This document shows positions 1 to 8,528 of a stretch of 64,000 nucleotides of DNA, piece after piece. Made by a program: the position numbers and the translations under genes. Under the pieces are notes generated by a model that was not told where the DNA came from, made no database searches, and saw only the letters and a program-made list of their open reading frames with translations. This DNA is from Arthrobacter sp. P2b (lineage in GTDB: Bacteria; Actinomycetota; Actinomycetes; Actinomycetales; Micrococcaceae). Within the stretch, counting starts at the first letter, position 1. Each line of letters starts with the position of its first letter. The stretch lies in the NCBI RefSeq assembly GCF_900168295.1, contig NZ_FVZL01000008.1:99726-163725 (forward strand), in the 5' to 3' direction.

Positions 1-293
1 GAGAAACGGTAGGACGCCAGGTACTCCAGTGTCTGGCGGTTCACCACGTTGGTGCGCTCCAGGAACTCCAGCTCGGCCTCACCGAAGCGGAAGTTGGCGA
101 TGCCTTCCAGGAGCCGGCCCGTCCCGGCCACGATGCCGTAGCGCCGGCCGTCGGGGAGCCGGCGGGCGAACGCCTCAAATACCGATTTGCGGTGCGCGGC
201 GCCCGAATGGAGTGATGCCTGCAGCATGGTCAGCTCGTAGTGGTCAGTGTAAAAGGACGTGCGGGGATGGTCCCAGCCGGCAGAGGTACTCAC
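1..293 (-). CDS. pncB: nicotinate phosphoribosyltransferase, N-terminal part (cut by window edge)
   Basis: Reverse-strand reading gives STSAGWDHPRTSFYTDHYEL followed by TMLQASLHSGAAHRKSVFEA and RRLPDGRRYGIVAGTGRLLE. These match the start of nicotinate phosphoribosyltransferase, which salvages nicotinate into nicotinate mononucleotide for NAD synthesis. About 97 codons are visible; the remainder lies left of the window. GTG at 293 is chosen because a TAGAGT -10 box (301-306, minus strand) ends 7 bases upstream, giving a leaderless start. An upstream in-frame GTG at 302 overlaps that box. It is divergent from clpS, a common actinobacterial arrangement. It is functionally linked to the de novo NAD operon at 21136-27084. 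Confidence 0.85.
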   Translation of the reverse strand, partial: MSTSAGWDHPRTSFYTDHYELTMLQASLHSGAAHRKSVFEAFARRLPDGRRYGIVAGTGRLLEGIANFRFGEAELEFLERTNVVNRQTLEYLASYRF

Positions 294-300
294 GAAATTC

Positions 301-306
301 ACTCTA
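301..306 (-). promoter_or_regulatory. -10 box of pncB (leaderless)
   Basis: TAGAGT on the minus strand, 7 bases before the GTG at 293. The expected transcription start falls at or next to the start codon. No clear -35 was found. Confidence 0.5.
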
Positions 307-392
307 GTCCCCACCGGCTCCCACGTCTCGTTCGCTTCGCCGCGGGGCCCTCGCCGTCGTGGGCCCACCCGGCGTGTGCCCATCCTCCCCCT

Positions 393-398
393 TAGAAT
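393..398 (+). promoter_or_regulatory. -10 box of clpS (leaderless)
   Basis: TAGAAT ends 6 bases before the clpS ATG at 405 and no Shine-Dalgarno sequence precedes that start, so the transcript is probably leaderless. Confidence 0.55.
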
Positions 399-404
399 GG
401 ACAG

Positions 405-788
405 ATGACCTTAAGCGTTGCGCTCGGCCCTGATACGCAGGAGGGCACCCGGACCGGAACAGCGGAATCCACAGATTCCCTGACCGCACCGGACATCCCC
501 TGGAACCTGGTGATCTGGAACGATCCCGTCAACCTCATGAGCTACGTCAGCTACGTGTTCCAAAGCTACTTCGGCTACTCCGAGAGCAAAGCGAACAAGC
601 TCATGATGGAGGTCCACAAGAAGGGCCGTTCGATCGTGACCCACGGCAGCAAGGAACAGGTGGAACGGCACGCCGTAGCCATGCACGGCTTCGGGCTGTG
701 GGCCACCGTGGAAAAAGCCAGCGGCGGTCCCGGCGGCAACTCAGGGAAGTCCGGCGGACCGGGCCAGGGCAAGGGGAAACGTGGCTAA
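405..788 (+). CDS. clpS: ATP-dependent Clp protease adaptor ClpS
   Basis: 127 residues. The core from about residue 30 (PWNLVIWNDPVNLMSYVSYV) to 110 is the ClpS fold that binds N-degron substrates and hands them to the ClpC or ClpA ATPase. The NDPVNLM stretch and HKKGRSIVTHGSKEQVE are characteristic. The first 30 residues are a Thr/Ser-rich tail and the last 20 a Gly/Lys-rich tail, both likely disordered. It overlaps the following DUF2017 gene by 8 bases, so the two are translationally coupled. Confidence 0.95.
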   Translation: MTLSVALGPDTQEGTRTGTAESTDSLTAPDIPWNLVIWNDPVNLMSYVSYVFQSYFGYSESKANKLMMEVHKKGRSIVTHGSKEQVERHAVAMHGFGLWATVEKASGGPGGNSGKSGGPGQGKGKRG

Positions 789-1347
789 GGCATTCAAGAA
801 CGGGCTGAAAGGCATCACGGGCTACCTCGAACCGGCTGAGCGGGAGCTGCTGCGGAGCCTGATCGATGACGTCATTTCCATGCTGCAGCCGGAGGACCGT
901 ACCGGCCAGGATCCCCTGGCTGCGCTCATTGGCCTGGACATGGACGTGGCTGAGCCGTCCGACCGTGCGGTCAAGCGCCTCCTGCCCAACGTTGTGAAGG
1001 ACGACGGCGCCGCGTCCCTTGAGTTCCGCCAGCTCACCGAGCGGTCCCTGCGCGAGACGAAGATCGGGGCCCTGCGGGCAGCCGCGCTGGATCTGGACAA
1101 AGAGGAGATCGTGCTGACGCCTGAGGGGGCCAAGCACTGGTCCATGGCGCTGAACGACGTCCGGCTGGTGCTTGCAGAACGCCTGGACATCCGGGATGAG
1201 GAGGACGCCGAGCACGTCCACCTGATGCAGGACTGGTCCCAGGCCGAGGACGTGGAAAGCTACCTGGCCCTGGTCTACAACTTCGCCACCTGGCTGCAGG
1301 AATCGCTGGTCCAGGCCATGCTGCAGTCGCTGGAAAGCCGCCGTTGA
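781..1347 (+). CDS. DUF2017 family protein
   Basis: 188 residues starting at GTG 781, inside the end of clpS. The sequence (AFKNGLKGITGYLEPAEREL, LMQDWSQAEDVESYLALVYN) matches the DUF2017 family found almost only in actinobacteria directly after clpS. The function is unknown; the conserved linkage suggests a role with ClpS-dependent proteolysis, which is inference. It is acidic and helical, with no membrane segment. Confidence 0.85.
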   Translation: MAKAFKNGLKGITGYLEPAERELLRSLIDDVISMLQPEDRTGQDPLAALIGLDMDVAEPSDRAVKRLLPNVVKDDGAASLEFRQLTERSLRETKIGALRAAALDLDKEEIVLTPEGAKHWSMALNDVRLVLAERLDIRDEEDAEHVHLMQDWSQAEDVESYLALVYNFATWLQESLVQAMLQSLESRR

Positions 1348-1437
1348 GGGGTGCCCGCCACCGTCCTTGCCGGCCCTGTGACAAATTAGACATGAGTCGC
1401 GGGCCACAAGATGATGGCTGACGCTTCAGCGAGCACC

Positions 1438-1443
1438 TATCCT
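1438..1443 (+). promoter_or_regulatory. possible -10 box of murI
   Basis: TATCCT ends 9 bases before the ATG at 1453 and supports that start. A second weak box, TTAGAC at 1386-1391, could serve an alternative start at 1411. Confidence 0.3.
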
Positions 1444-1452
1444 CGAATAATC

Positions 1453-2484
1453 ATGACAACAGCCTCGAGCATGGACCCGTCAGCGGCAGCTGAACAGGCC
1501 TCCGCAGGCGGCGGCCTCCCGGCCGCCGCCCTGGAAGCACGCCCCATCGGCGTCTTCGATTCCGGTGTAGGGGGCCTTACCGTGGCCCGCTCCATCATCG
1601 ACCAGCTCCCCAACGAGTCCATCCTCTATGTGGGGGACACCGCCCACGGGCCCTATGGCCCCCTGCCCATCGCCGAAGTCCGGGCGAACGCTCTCGGCGT
1701 GATGGACGAACTGGTGGACTCCGGCGTCAAGCTGCTGACCATCGCCTGCAACTCGGCGTCGGCCGCTGTGCTCCGCGACGCCCGCGAACGGTACACGGCC
1801 AAGTACGGCATCCCGGTCATCGAAGTCATCCAGCCCGCCGTCCGCCGGGCCGTGGCGGCCACCCGGACGGGACGCGTGGGGGTGATCGGGACGTCCGCGA
1901 CCATCGGCTCACGCGCCTACGAGGACACGTTCGCAGCCGCTCCGGACCTCGCCATCACGTCCGTGGCCTGCCCCGAGTTCGTCAGCTATGTGGAAGCGGG
2001 CATCACCACCGGGCCCGCCCTGCTGGCCGTCGCGGAGGAATACCTGGCGCCGCTAAAGGCCGCCGAAGTGGACACCGTGGTGCTGGGCTGCACACACTAC
2101 CCACTGCTGACCGGCGTCATCTCCTACGTCATGGGCGCCGACGTCACCCTGGTGTCCAGCGCCGAGGAAACCGCAAAGGACGTGTACCGGGCCCTGGCCA
2201 CCCATGACCTGCAACGGACGGCCGGGACGCCGCCCGAACACCACTTCGTGGCCACCGGCGACGCCGCCCAGTTCGAGGCCCTGGCCAGGCGGTTCCTGGG
2301 CCCCGAGGTGCTGTCCGTCCGCCACGTCGACCATGTGGCAGCGCAGTACCCCACCGGAAGCCTGGCGCGGATCACCCCGGAAATGATTGCCGCCGCGCAG
2401 GCCGCCCGGAACCGCCCCCGGATCTCCAACTTCGTGGACACCGGCTTCGCGGATGCCGGCCGCTCCGGAGGTTCCGCCCTGTGA
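1453..2484 (+). CDS. murI: glutamate racemase
   Basis: About 343 residues. MurI converts L-glutamate to D-glutamate for peptidoglycan. Catalytic motifs are visible: [20 protein letters not shown] near the N terminus (Asp and Ser of the first half-site), [12 protein letters not shown], the first catalytic Cys in [14 protein letters not shown], and the second in [11 protein letters not shown]. The open frame extends upstream to ATG 1411, but ATG 1453 has a TATCCT box 9 bases before it; ATG 1471 is also possible. The stop overlaps the next gene (GTGA), so murI and the MBL hydrolase are coupled. Confidence 0.95.
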   Translation: MTTASSMDPSAAAEQASAGGGLPAAALEARPIGVFDSGVGGLTVARSIIDQLPNESILYVGDTAHGPYGPLPIAEVRANALGVMDELVDSGVKLLTIACNSASAAVLRDARERYTAKYGIPVIEVIQPAVRRAVAATRTGRVGVIGTSATIGSRAYEDTFAAAPDLAITSVACPEFVSYVEAGITTGPALLAVAEEYLAPLKAAEVDTVVLGCTHYPLLTGVISYVMGADVTLVSSAEETAKDVYRALATHDLQRTAGTPPEHHFVATGDAAQFEALARRFLGPEVLSVRHVDHVAAQYPTGSLARITPEMIAAAQAARNRPRISNFVDTGFADAGRSGGSAL

Positions 2485-3278
2485 AGCTGACCATCGTAGG
2501 CTGCACCGGTTCGTTTCCCGGCCCCGGCTCGCCGGCGTCGTGCTACCTGCTGACCGCCACCGACGGCGAACGGACCTGGAAGGTTGTCATGGACCTGGGC
2601 AGCGGTGCGCTCGGTGCCATCCAGCGCTACACGGACCTTGAGGACATCGACGCGATCTTCCTGACCCACCTCCACCCGGACCACTGCATGGACCTTTGCG
2701 GCCTGCACGTAGCGGTCCGGTGGAAGCCGGGCGGCTGGGGCCGCGACCGGATCCCCGTTTGGGGGCCGGCGGCCACGGCGGACCGGATGGCCACCGCGTA
2801 CGGCCTGGACCTCGACCCGGGGATGCACGAGGAATTCGACTTCACCAACTGGGCCGAGCGGCAGCCCGTGACCGTGGGACCGTTCACCGTCACGCCGTTC
2901 GCGGTCAACCACCCCATCGAGGAGTGCTACGCACTCCGCGTCGAGGTGGTGGAGCCGGACAAAGACGGCAACCAAATCTCCCGCGTCCTGACCTATTCCG
3001 GCGACACGGACTCCTGCGCCGGACTCGAGGAAGCGGCCAAGGACGCCGACCTTTTCCTTTGCGAGGCTGCCTTCGAGGAAGGCCGGGATGACGGCATCAA
3101 GGACGTCCACCTGACGGGCAAGCGCGCCGGGGAGGCCGCCGCCGCGGCAGGCGCCAGACGCCTCCTGCTGACCCACATTCCCGTGTGGACGTCCCAGACC
3201 ACCGTGATGGCCGAGGCGCGGCCGGTGTTTGGCGGGGACGTTGCGGTGGCCGTTGCCGGAGTGCATTACACCATCTAG
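2481..3278 (+). CDS. MBL-fold metal-dependent hydrolase (Rv1339-like)
   Basis: 265 residues with GTG start overlapping the murI stop. The metal-binding HLHPDHCMD motif sits near residue 58, with further ligands in SGDTDSC and LLLTHIP. The sequence resembles the actinobacterial RNase Z-like group that includes Mycobacterium Rv1339, reported as an atypical cyclic-nucleotide phosphodiesterase. The exact substrate cannot be read from sequence. The murI-MBL-rph-rdgB order is conserved in actinobacteria, so this is part of a housekeeping operon. Confidence 0.85.
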   Translation: MKLTIVGCTGSFPGPGSPASCYLLTATDGERTWKVVMDLGSGALGAIQRYTDLEDIDAIFLTHLHPDHCMDLCGLHVAVRWKPGGWGRDRIPVWGPAATADRMATAYGLDLDPGMHEEFDFTNWAERQPVTVGPFTVTPFAVNHPIEECYALRVEVVEPDKDGNQISRVLTYSGDTDSCAGLEEAAKDADLFLCEAAFEEGRDDGIKDVHLTGKRAGEAAAAAGARRLLLTHIPVWTSQTTVMAEARPVFGGDVAVAVAGVHYTI

Positions 3279-3331
3279 GTTGTCCGGCGGGGTCCGGGCT
3301 CCCGGCAGCGGCCGGCGCCACCTGCAGTGGA

Positions 3332-3337
3332 TAAGCT
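3332..3337 (+). promoter_or_regulatory. -10 box of rph (leaderless)
   Basis: TAAGCT ends 6 bases before the rph ATG at 3344 and there is no Shine-Dalgarno sequence, so an internal promoter with a leaderless start is likely. Confidence 0.5.
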
Positions 3338-3343
3338 AAAGGC

Positions 3344-4102
3344 ATGACTTCTGAAGCAACTGCAGTGCCCATCGTGCGCGCCGACGGCCGCGCCCCGGAC
3401 CAGCTCCGGCCCATCAGTATCACCCGCGGATGGTCCAACCAGGCTGAGGGATCGGCACTGATCGAATTCGGCAACACCAGGGTCCTGTGCACCGCCTCGC
3501 TGACCGCCGGCGTCCCCCGCTGGCTGAAGGGGGAGGGCCGGGGGTGGGTCACCGCCGAGTACGCCATGCTGCCGCGCGCAACGAACACCCGCTCCGACCG
3601 CGAATCCGTGAAGGGTAAGATCGGCGGCCGTACCCACGAAATTTCCCGGCTCATCGGCCGGTCCCTGCGCTCCATCATCGACACCAAGGCCCTGGGCGAG
3701 AACACCATTGTGCTTGACTGCGACGTCCTCCAGGCCGACGGCGGAACCCGCACGGCCGCCATCACCGGCGCGTATGTGGCGCTGGCCGACGCCATCCGCT
3801 TCGCCCGCGACAACAAGCTGATCGCCAGGAACGCACAGCCCCTCATCGACACCATTGCCGCGGTCTCGGTGGGAATCATCGACGGCGTCCCCATGCTGGA
3901 CCTGCCCTACGTCGAGGATGTCCGCGCCGAAACCGACATGAACGTGGTGGTCACCGGCTCAGGAAAGTTCGTGGAGGTCCAGGGAACCGCCGAGGGTGCG
4001 CCGTTCGACCGGGCTGAGCTGGACCAGCTCCTTGACCTGGCACTGCTGGGCACCACCCAGCTCGCGGCCATCCAGCGCGAAACCCTGGCCGACACGCTGT
4101 GA
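3344..4102 (+). CDS. rph: ribonuclease PH
   Basis: 252 residues, normal length for the family. RNase PH is a phosphate-dependent 3'-5' exoribonuclease that trims tRNA 3' ends. Diagnostic stretches are [52 protein letters not shown] and [20 protein letters not shown]. The stop overlaps rdgB (GTGA), so the two are translationally coupled, a pairing typical of bacteria. Confidence 0.97.
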   Translation: MTSEATAVPIVRADGRAPDQLRPISITRGWSNQAEGSALIEFGNTRVLCTASLTAGVPRWLKGEGRGWVTAEYAMLPRATNTRSDRESVKGKIGGRTHEISRLIGRSLRSIIDTKALGENTIVLDCDVLQADGGTRTAAITGAYVALADAIRFARDNKLIARNAQPLIDTIAAVSVGIIDGVPMLDLPYVEDVRAETDMNVVVTGSGKFVEVQGTAEGAPFDRAELDQLLDLALLGTTQLAAIQRETLADTL

Positions 4103-4755
4103 CCGCCGCAGGCGCCGCCCCGCGGCTGGTCCTCGCCACGCACAACAAGGGCAAACTCCGGGAGCTGCGTGAGCTGCTGCGGGGGCAGGTTCCGGGGCTC
4201 GACGTCGACACGCAGGTGGTGGACGCGGCGGCGGCTGGTGCCCCCGACGTCGTCGAAACAGGCGTGACGTTCGCGGAGAATTCACTGCTGAAGGCCCGCG
4301 CCGTCGCGCAGGCCACGGGACTCCTTGCGATCGCCGACGACTCGGGCCTCGCCGTGGACGTGATGGGCGGAGCGCCCGGCATCTTTTCCGCCCGCTGGTC
4401 CGGCAGCCACGGCGACGACGCGGCCAACCTGGCGCTCCTGCTCAACCAGCTGTCCGATGTTCCGGACCAGCACCGCGGCGCAGCGTTCGTGTGCGCGGCA
4501 GCCCTTGCCGTGCCCGCGGTGGACGGTTCGCCCGGGCGCGAGGTGGTGGAGTACGGGCAGCTGGAGGGCATCCTGCTCCGCGAGCCCCGCGGCGCGGGAG
4601 GATTCGGCTACGATCCCGTCCTGCAGCCCGCCGGCGAGCACCGCAGCTGCGCCGAACTTTCCGCCGAGGAAAAGAATGCCATCAGCCACCGGGGCAAGGC
4701 GTTCCGCGCGCTCCTGCCGTCCATTGTGGAAGCGCTGGAGGCAACAAAGGCCTGA
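4099..4755 (+). CDS. rdgB: XTP/dITP diphosphatase (non-canonical purine NTP pyrophosphatase)
   Basis: 218 residues from GTG 4099. It hydrolyses dITP and XTP to keep deaminated purines out of nucleic acids. The N-terminal [18 protein letters not shown] binds the triphosphate; [20 protein letters not shown] and [10 protein letters not shown] are family signatures. The start overlaps the rph stop. It is the last gene of the operon, followed directly by a strong hairpin terminator. Confidence 0.96.
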   Translation: MTAAGAAPRLVLATHNKGKLRELRELLRGQVPGLDVDTQVVDAAAAGAPDVVETGVTFAENSLLKARAVAQATGLLAIADDSGLAVDVMGGAPGIFSARWSGSHGDDAANLALLLNQLSDVPDQHRGAAFVCAAALAVPAVDGSPGREVVEYGQLEGILLREPRGAGGFGYDPVLQPAGEHRSCAELSAEEKNAISHRGKAFRALLPSIVEALEATKA

Positions 4756-4777
4756 CATTCCGGCCGCCCGGTGAACG

Positions 4778-4818
4778 AAAAAAGGTGTGCTCCCCGGCCG
4801 GGGAGCACACCTTTTTTT
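4778..4818. terminator. bidirectional intrinsic terminator between rdgB and dedA
   Basis: Perfect 20-bp inverted repeat (AAAAAAGGTGTGCTCCCC arm) flanked by six A on the left and seven T on the right, so it can stop transcription from both converging genes. Confidence 0.93.
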
Positions 4819-4827
4819 ATCCAGTCA

Positions 4828-5619
4828 CTACGGAAGGCGGGGCGTCTTCTGCTCGTCCTCCGGAGCGTGTTCCTCGATGAATTCGTCCACCGGGTCGGTG
4901 CCGTACGCCGCGGCCTGGCGCTTCGCGGACAGGCCGCGGAGGACCTCCACGCCGATGGGCAGGACCGACACCAGCACGATGACGATGAAGATGATGTCGA
5001 GGTTGTCGCGGACCCACGGGATGCGGTCGCCCAGGAGGTAGCCGAGCAGGGTAACCCCGCCGCCCCACAGCACCGCGCCGATGACGTTGTAGAGGAAGAA
5101 CTTCTTCCGGTTCATCTGCGCCACGCCCACGATCACCGGGACGAAGGTACGGATGATGGGGACGAACCGGGCAAGGATCAGCGCCTTGCCGCCGTGCTTT
5201 TCGAAGAAGGCGTGCGCGTTCTCCACGTTCTCACGCTTGAACAGGCGGGAGTTGGGCTTGTTGAAGATGGCGGGGCCGGCCTTGGAGCCGATCAGGTACC
5301 CCGTCTGGTTCCCGATGATGGCGGAAATCACAATCAGCAGCGCAAACAGCCACACGTTGAACTTGATGGTGTCCGTTGCAACGAGCAGGCCAGCGGTGAA
5401 CAGCATGGAGTCGCCCGGCAGGAAGAACCCCACCAGCAGACCGGTTTCCGCGAAGACGATTCCGCACACAAGGAGGACCACCCACGGTGCGAGGGCAGGA
5501 TCGGCCAGGAAGATCTGGGGGTTCAGCCAGTCGGGCAGGAAGGAGGCCAGCTGCGGCTGGACCGGTCCTGCCCCGCCCAGCATGGACACAGCGAGGTCGT
5601 TCATCACAGGAAAGTTCAC
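4828..5619 (-). CDS. DedA family (VTT domain) membrane protein
   Basis: 263 residues with several hydrophobic segments. The family signature ETGLLVGFFLPGDSMLFTAG (about residue 58) and the motif FVPIIRTFVPVIVGVAQMNR mark a DedA/VTT-domain inner membrane protein. The family is linked to lipid scrambling, undecaprenyl-phosphate recycling and envelope homeostasis. The GTG start at 5619 is supported by a TACCCT box 6 bases upstream (5626-5631). The C-terminal tail is charged and cytoplasmic. It converges with rdgB. Confidence 0.9.
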   Translation of the reverse strand: MNFPVMNDLAVSMLGGAGPVQPQLASFLPDWLNPQIFLADPALAPWVVLLVCGIVFAETGLLVGFFLPGDSMLFTAGLLVATDTIKFNVWLFALLIVISAIIGNQTGYLIGSKAGPAIFNKPNSRLFKRENVENAHAFFEKHGGKALILARFVPIIRTFVPVIVGVAQMNRKKFFLYNVIGAVLWGGGVTLLGYLLGDRIPWVRDNLDIIFIVIVLVSVLPIGVEVLRGLSAKRQAAAYGTDPVDEFIEEHAPEDEQKTPRLP

Positions 5620-5625
5620 CCCTCA

Positions 5626-5631
5626 AGGGTA
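5626..5631 (-). promoter_or_regulatory. -10 box of the dedA gene (leaderless)
   Basis: TACCCT on the minus strand ends 6 bases before GTG 5619. It lies back to back with the TAAGGT box of the divergent exonuclease gene. Confidence 0.5.
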
Positions 5632-5659
5632 CTTGACAGGTTTGGCCGGCTTCCGGCGG

Positions 5660-5665
5660 TAAGGT
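5660..5665 (+). promoter_or_regulatory. -10 box of the exonuclease gene (leaderless)
   Basis: TAAGGT ends 6 bases before GTG 5672. Confidence 0.5.
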
Positions 5666-5671
5666 TGGGCC

Positions 5672-6679
5672 GTGGGTTTGGACTTTACTGCGATCGACTT
5701 TGAGACGGCGAACGGCTTCCGGGGCTCGCCCTGCTCGGTGGGACTCACCAAGGTCCGGGGCGGACGGATTGTGGAGGAAGCCTCGTGGCTGATGCGGCCC
5801 CCGCGGAACCACGACCATTTCGACTACCACAACGTCCGGATCCACGGCATCAGCGCCGCAGACGTCGCCGGGCAGCCCCGCTTCGGCGAACTCTTCGCCG
5901 AGATCGGTGCCTTTATCGGTGATGACGTGCTGGCCGCCCACAATGCGGCGTTCGACCTCGGCGTGATCCGCTCAGCCCTGGAGGTGTCGGGGCTTCCCGG
6001 GCCGGCCTACGACTATGTCTGCACCGTGATGCTGTCCCGGCGGTGCTATTCGCTGGTGTCCAACTCTCTGCCGTTTGCCGCCGAGGAAGCCGGTGTGCCG
6101 CTGGTCAAGCACCACGACGCCGCGGAGGATGCCCGGGCCTGCGCCGGCATCCTGATCGACATCGCCCGGCGAAACGGTGCCAACAGCCTCGCCGAGCTCT
6201 ACCTCTCGCTCGGCCTGGTGATGCCCCGGCAACAGGCGTTCGACCCGGCCGTCGACGCCTTGTCCAAACCCAGCCTCGCCGCCGTCGCCGGTTCCTCTGC
6301 CAATGGCGCGGCGCTGGTCCGGCCGTTCCAGTCCGGCTGGCCGGAGGAAGGGATCAATCCTGACCCGAATCCGGAGGCTGAGCCCGGCCATCCGCTGTTC
6401 GGGCAGACCGTGGTTTTTACGGGCCAGCTCTCCATCCGACGCCCGGAAGCCAAGGTGCGCTCGGCCGAGGTGGGGGCCCGCACGGAAAGCCGGGTGACCG
6501 GCCGCACCACTGTCCTGGTGGTGGGTGACGGTTTTGTGGCTTCAGATCTCCGCTCGGGCCGGTTGACGGGCAAGGCGCGCCGCGTGCTGGAGCTCCACGA
6601 ACGCGGACAGTCGATCGAGGTGCTGTCCGAGGGTGAATTCCTGCAGATGGTGGGCAGCTTTGCGGGAGCCACCGCGTAG
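5672..6679 (+). CDS. DnaQ-like 3'-5' exonuclease with C-terminal BRCT domain
   Basis: 335 residues. Residues 1-170 form a DEDD exonuclease: FTAIDFETANGF (Exo I Asp and Glu), LAAHNAAFDLGVIR (Exo II) and HHDAAEDARACAGI (Exo III His and Asp). A linker of about 60 residues follows, then a BRCT-type region from GQTVVFTGQLSIRRPEAKVR to the end. This epsilon-like plus BRCT arrangement occurs in actinobacteria and suggests DNA repair or proofreading apart from the replicative polymerase; the specific role is inferred. GTG start is supported by the upstream -10 box. Confidence 0.85.
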   Translation: MGLDFTAIDFETANGFRGSPCSVGLTKVRGGRIVEEASWLMRPPRNHDHFDYHNVRIHGISAADVAGQPRFGELFAEIGAFIGDDVLAAHNAAFDLGVIRSALEVSGLPGPAYDYVCTVMLSRRCYSLVSNSLPFAAEEAGVPLVKHHDAAEDARACAGILIDIARRNGANSLAELYLSLGLVMPRQQAFDPAVDALSKPSLAAVAGSSANGAALVRPFQSGWPEEGINPDPNPEAEPGHPLFGQTVVFTGQLSIRRPEAKVRSAEVGARTESRVTGRTTVLVVGDGFVASDLRSGRLTGKARRVLELHERGQSIEVLSEGEFLQMVGSFAGATA

Positions 6680-6766
6680 GGCTGCCTGGTGCCGGGCTGC
6701 CCCGCCAGCCAGGCACGGCCGGGTTCACGGGACGCAATAAACCTTCCCTGCCCTTCCGCCCGCTCC

Positions 6767-6772
6767 TACCCT
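6767..6772 (+). promoter_or_regulatory. -10 box of the DUF4395 gene (leaderless)
   Basis: TACCCT ends 6 bases before ATG 6779 and decides that start over the longer reading frame opening at 6689. Confidence 0.5.
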
Positions 6773-6778
6773 TGCACC

Positions 6779-7255
6779 ATGTCCCTGTTTGCGTTCCCCA
6801 ATCCCGTCAATGAGTACGCCGCCCGCGTCACGGCCGGCCTGGTTGTCCTCCTTGCGCTGGTCACCGCCGCGGCCGGCTCGGTGTGGGGGCTGCTGGCCAT
6901 CGCCGCGGGTTTCTGGCTGCGCCTGCTGTTCGGTCCGCGGATTTCGCCCCTGGCTCTTCTGTCCGTGAAAGTCATCACGCCCAGGCTGGGGAAGGTGAAG
7001 CTGGTCCCCGGCCCGCCCAAGCGGTTTGCCCAGGGAATGGGTGCCTTCGTGTCAACCGCGTCCTTGCTGCTCTTCGCTGCCGGAGCCGTACCGGCTGCAT
7101 GGACGGTGCTGGGCATCCTGGTCGTCGCGGCCTCCCTGGAAGCGTTCCTGGGCTTCTGCCTGGGGTGCGCGATCTTCGGACTCCTGCAGCGCCGCGGCCT
7201 CATTCCGGCGGAGGTCTGTGAGGCCTGCAACGACATCAGCCTTCGCCGGTTGTGA
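6779..7255 (+). CDS. DUF4395 family membrane protein
   Basis: 158 residues with about four hydrophobic helices. FAFPNPVNEYAARVTAGLVV at the N terminus and EAFLGFCLGCAIFGLLQRRG near the C terminus match DUF4395, where the Cys pair in GFCLGC is conserved. The family often lies beside thioredoxin- or sulfurtransferase-like genes; none is adjacent here. Function unknown. Its last 20 bases overlap the convergent ADP-ribosylglycohydrolase gene. Confidence 0.85.
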   Translation: MSLFAFPNPVNEYAARVTAGLVVLLALVTAAAGSVWGLLAIAAGFWLRLLFGPRISPLALLSVKVITPRLGKVKLVPGPPKRFAQGMGAFVSTASLLLFAAGAVPAAWTVLGILVVAASLEAFLGFCLGCAIFGLLQRRGLIPAEVCEACNDISLRRL

Positions 7256-8330
7256 CCTTCACCAGCTGGTCAGCCATGCCACGGATGACCTCCGGAGCTT
7301 CCAATGCTTCCAGCCACTCGCCGGGCAGGCAGTCCTCGCCGTAGTAGGCCCCCAGGATATTGCCGGCCACCGATCCGGTGGAGTCGCTGTCGCCGCTGTG
7401 GTTGACAGCCAGGGCCACCGCGGCACGGAAGTGACGGACAGGCAGGGGGTCCCGGCCGCCGGCGGCCGGGTCAGGGATGGTGGCCAGGACCGCATAGAGT
7501 CCGACGGCGAGCGCTTCCTCGGCCACCCACCCTTCGCCCAGGGTGCTGACAACTTCTTCCGGCGCCACAACGCCCTTGTCCGCCAGGCGGAGGGCTGCCG
7601 CAAGGCGTTCCGGCAGCTCCGGCGCCACATCGGTGAGGGTGGCGGCATGGGCGGCCACGCCGGCGGCCGCCTCCTGCAGGCTTTCGCCGGTGACCAGGCG
7701 GTGGATGAGGAGGCTGAAGATTCCGGCGCTTTGGCGGGCGGACGGGTGGCCGTGCGTCAGTGAGGCGGCGTCGGCACTCAACTTGTAGACGGCGTCGGGC
7801 GTGATGTGCGGGATCAGTCCGAACGGGGCAGAACGCATCACCGTGCCGCAGCCCTTGGAGTCGGGATTGACGGGGCGCACGGAGGTTCCCATTTCTCCTG
7901 TTGCCAGTCCGGAGATGCAGGCCTTCCCGGGGTGGCGCCGCTGGTGGAGAACCGTGTTTCCGTCGATCCAGCGTGGCTGCGGGGCGGGTGCAGCCGGACC
8001 AGCGTCCTCACCCTGCGTGGCGAGCCAGCGCAGGTATGCCAGCCACAGGCAGGCGTTGACGTCCGCGCCAACGCCCGAGTTGGCCCACTCGAGGGCTTCC
8101 ACGAGCCCGTCCACGGTGTACAGGGTCATCTGGGTATCGTCAGAGAAGTGGGTGCCATTGGCGAGCTCCGCAAAACCGGTGAGGCCCTGCGCCCCGAAGC
8201 GGCGCCGGATCTCATCGATCGCGTCGAACTCCACCGCGTACCCCAAGGAATCCCCCAGCGCGCCGCCCAGCAGGCAGCCGTTGATGCGGGACTTCAGGGT
8301 GGGCGCGGAAGCGCGGGTCTCGATGCTCAT
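7236..8330 (-). CDS. ADP-ribosylglycohydrolase family protein
   Basis: 364 residues. The binuclear Mg-binding motifs of the DraG/ARH family are present: GCLLGGALGDSLGYAVEF near residue 18, HFSDDTQMTLYTVDG near residue 61, and NHSGDSDSTGSVAGNILGAY near residue 310. Members remove ADP-ribose from proteins or small molecules. ATG 8330 is supported by an AT-rich -10 box (TAAATT) 6 bases upstream. The 3' end overlaps DUF4395 tail to tail. Confidence 0.9.
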   Translation of the reverse strand: MSIETRASAPTLKSRINGCLLGGALGDSLGYAVEFDAIDEIRRRFGAQGLTGFAELANGTHFSDDTQMTLYTVDGLVEALEWANSGVGADVNACLWLAYLRWLATQGEDAGPAAPAPQPRWIDGNTVLHQRRHPGKACISGLATGEMGTSVRPVNPDSKGCGTVMRSAPFGLIPHITPDAVYKLSADAASLTHGHPSARQSAGIFSLLIHRLVTGESLQEAAAGVAAHAATLTDVAPELPERLAAALRLADKGVVAPEEVVSTLGEGWVAEEALAVGLYAVLATIPDPAAGGRDPLPVRHFRAAVALAVNHSGDSDSTGSVAGNILGAYYGEDCLPGEWLEALEAPEVIRGMADQLVKVTTGEG

Positions 8331-8336
8331 GCAGTA

Positions 8337-8342
8337 AATTTA
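8337..8342 (-). promoter_or_regulatory. -10 box of the ADP-ribosylglycohydrolase gene (leaderless)
   Basis: TAAATT on the minus strand ends 6 bases before ATG 8330. Confidence 0.45.
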
Positions 8343-8409
8343 CCGTGGCGGGGGACAGGCGCCGTCAGCCCTGCCAGCTAAACGTACCGTTCCGATAAAC
8401 ACGCCACAT

Positions 8410-8470
8410 AGAAGCACACCCCAGCAGAAGCACAGCCCAGCAAACGCACAGTCTGGGCTGGAATAATACT
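8410..8470 (+). repeat. three 16-base direct repeats, hairpin and -10 box upstream of aquaporin
   Basis: AGAAGCACACCCCAGC (8410-8425), AGAAGCACAGCCCAGC (8426-8441) and the degenerate AAACGCACAGTCTGGG (8442-8457) lie head to tail. CAGCCCAG (8433-8440) and CTGGGCTG (8453-8460) form an 8-bp inverted repeat. TAATACT follows at 8464-8470 and could be the -10 box, placing the repeats over the -35 region. Confidence 0.45.
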
Positions 8471-8528
8471 TGGGTTGCCCGGCGGCAGCAGCACCCCGTA
8501 CGCCACACACCAACCTGAAGGTTCCCCC

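Noticed and set aside
1392..1421. Nine-codon ORF before murI
   Set aside because: A weak -10-like TTAGAC directly abuts the ATG and there is no ribosome binding site, so translation is not supported.
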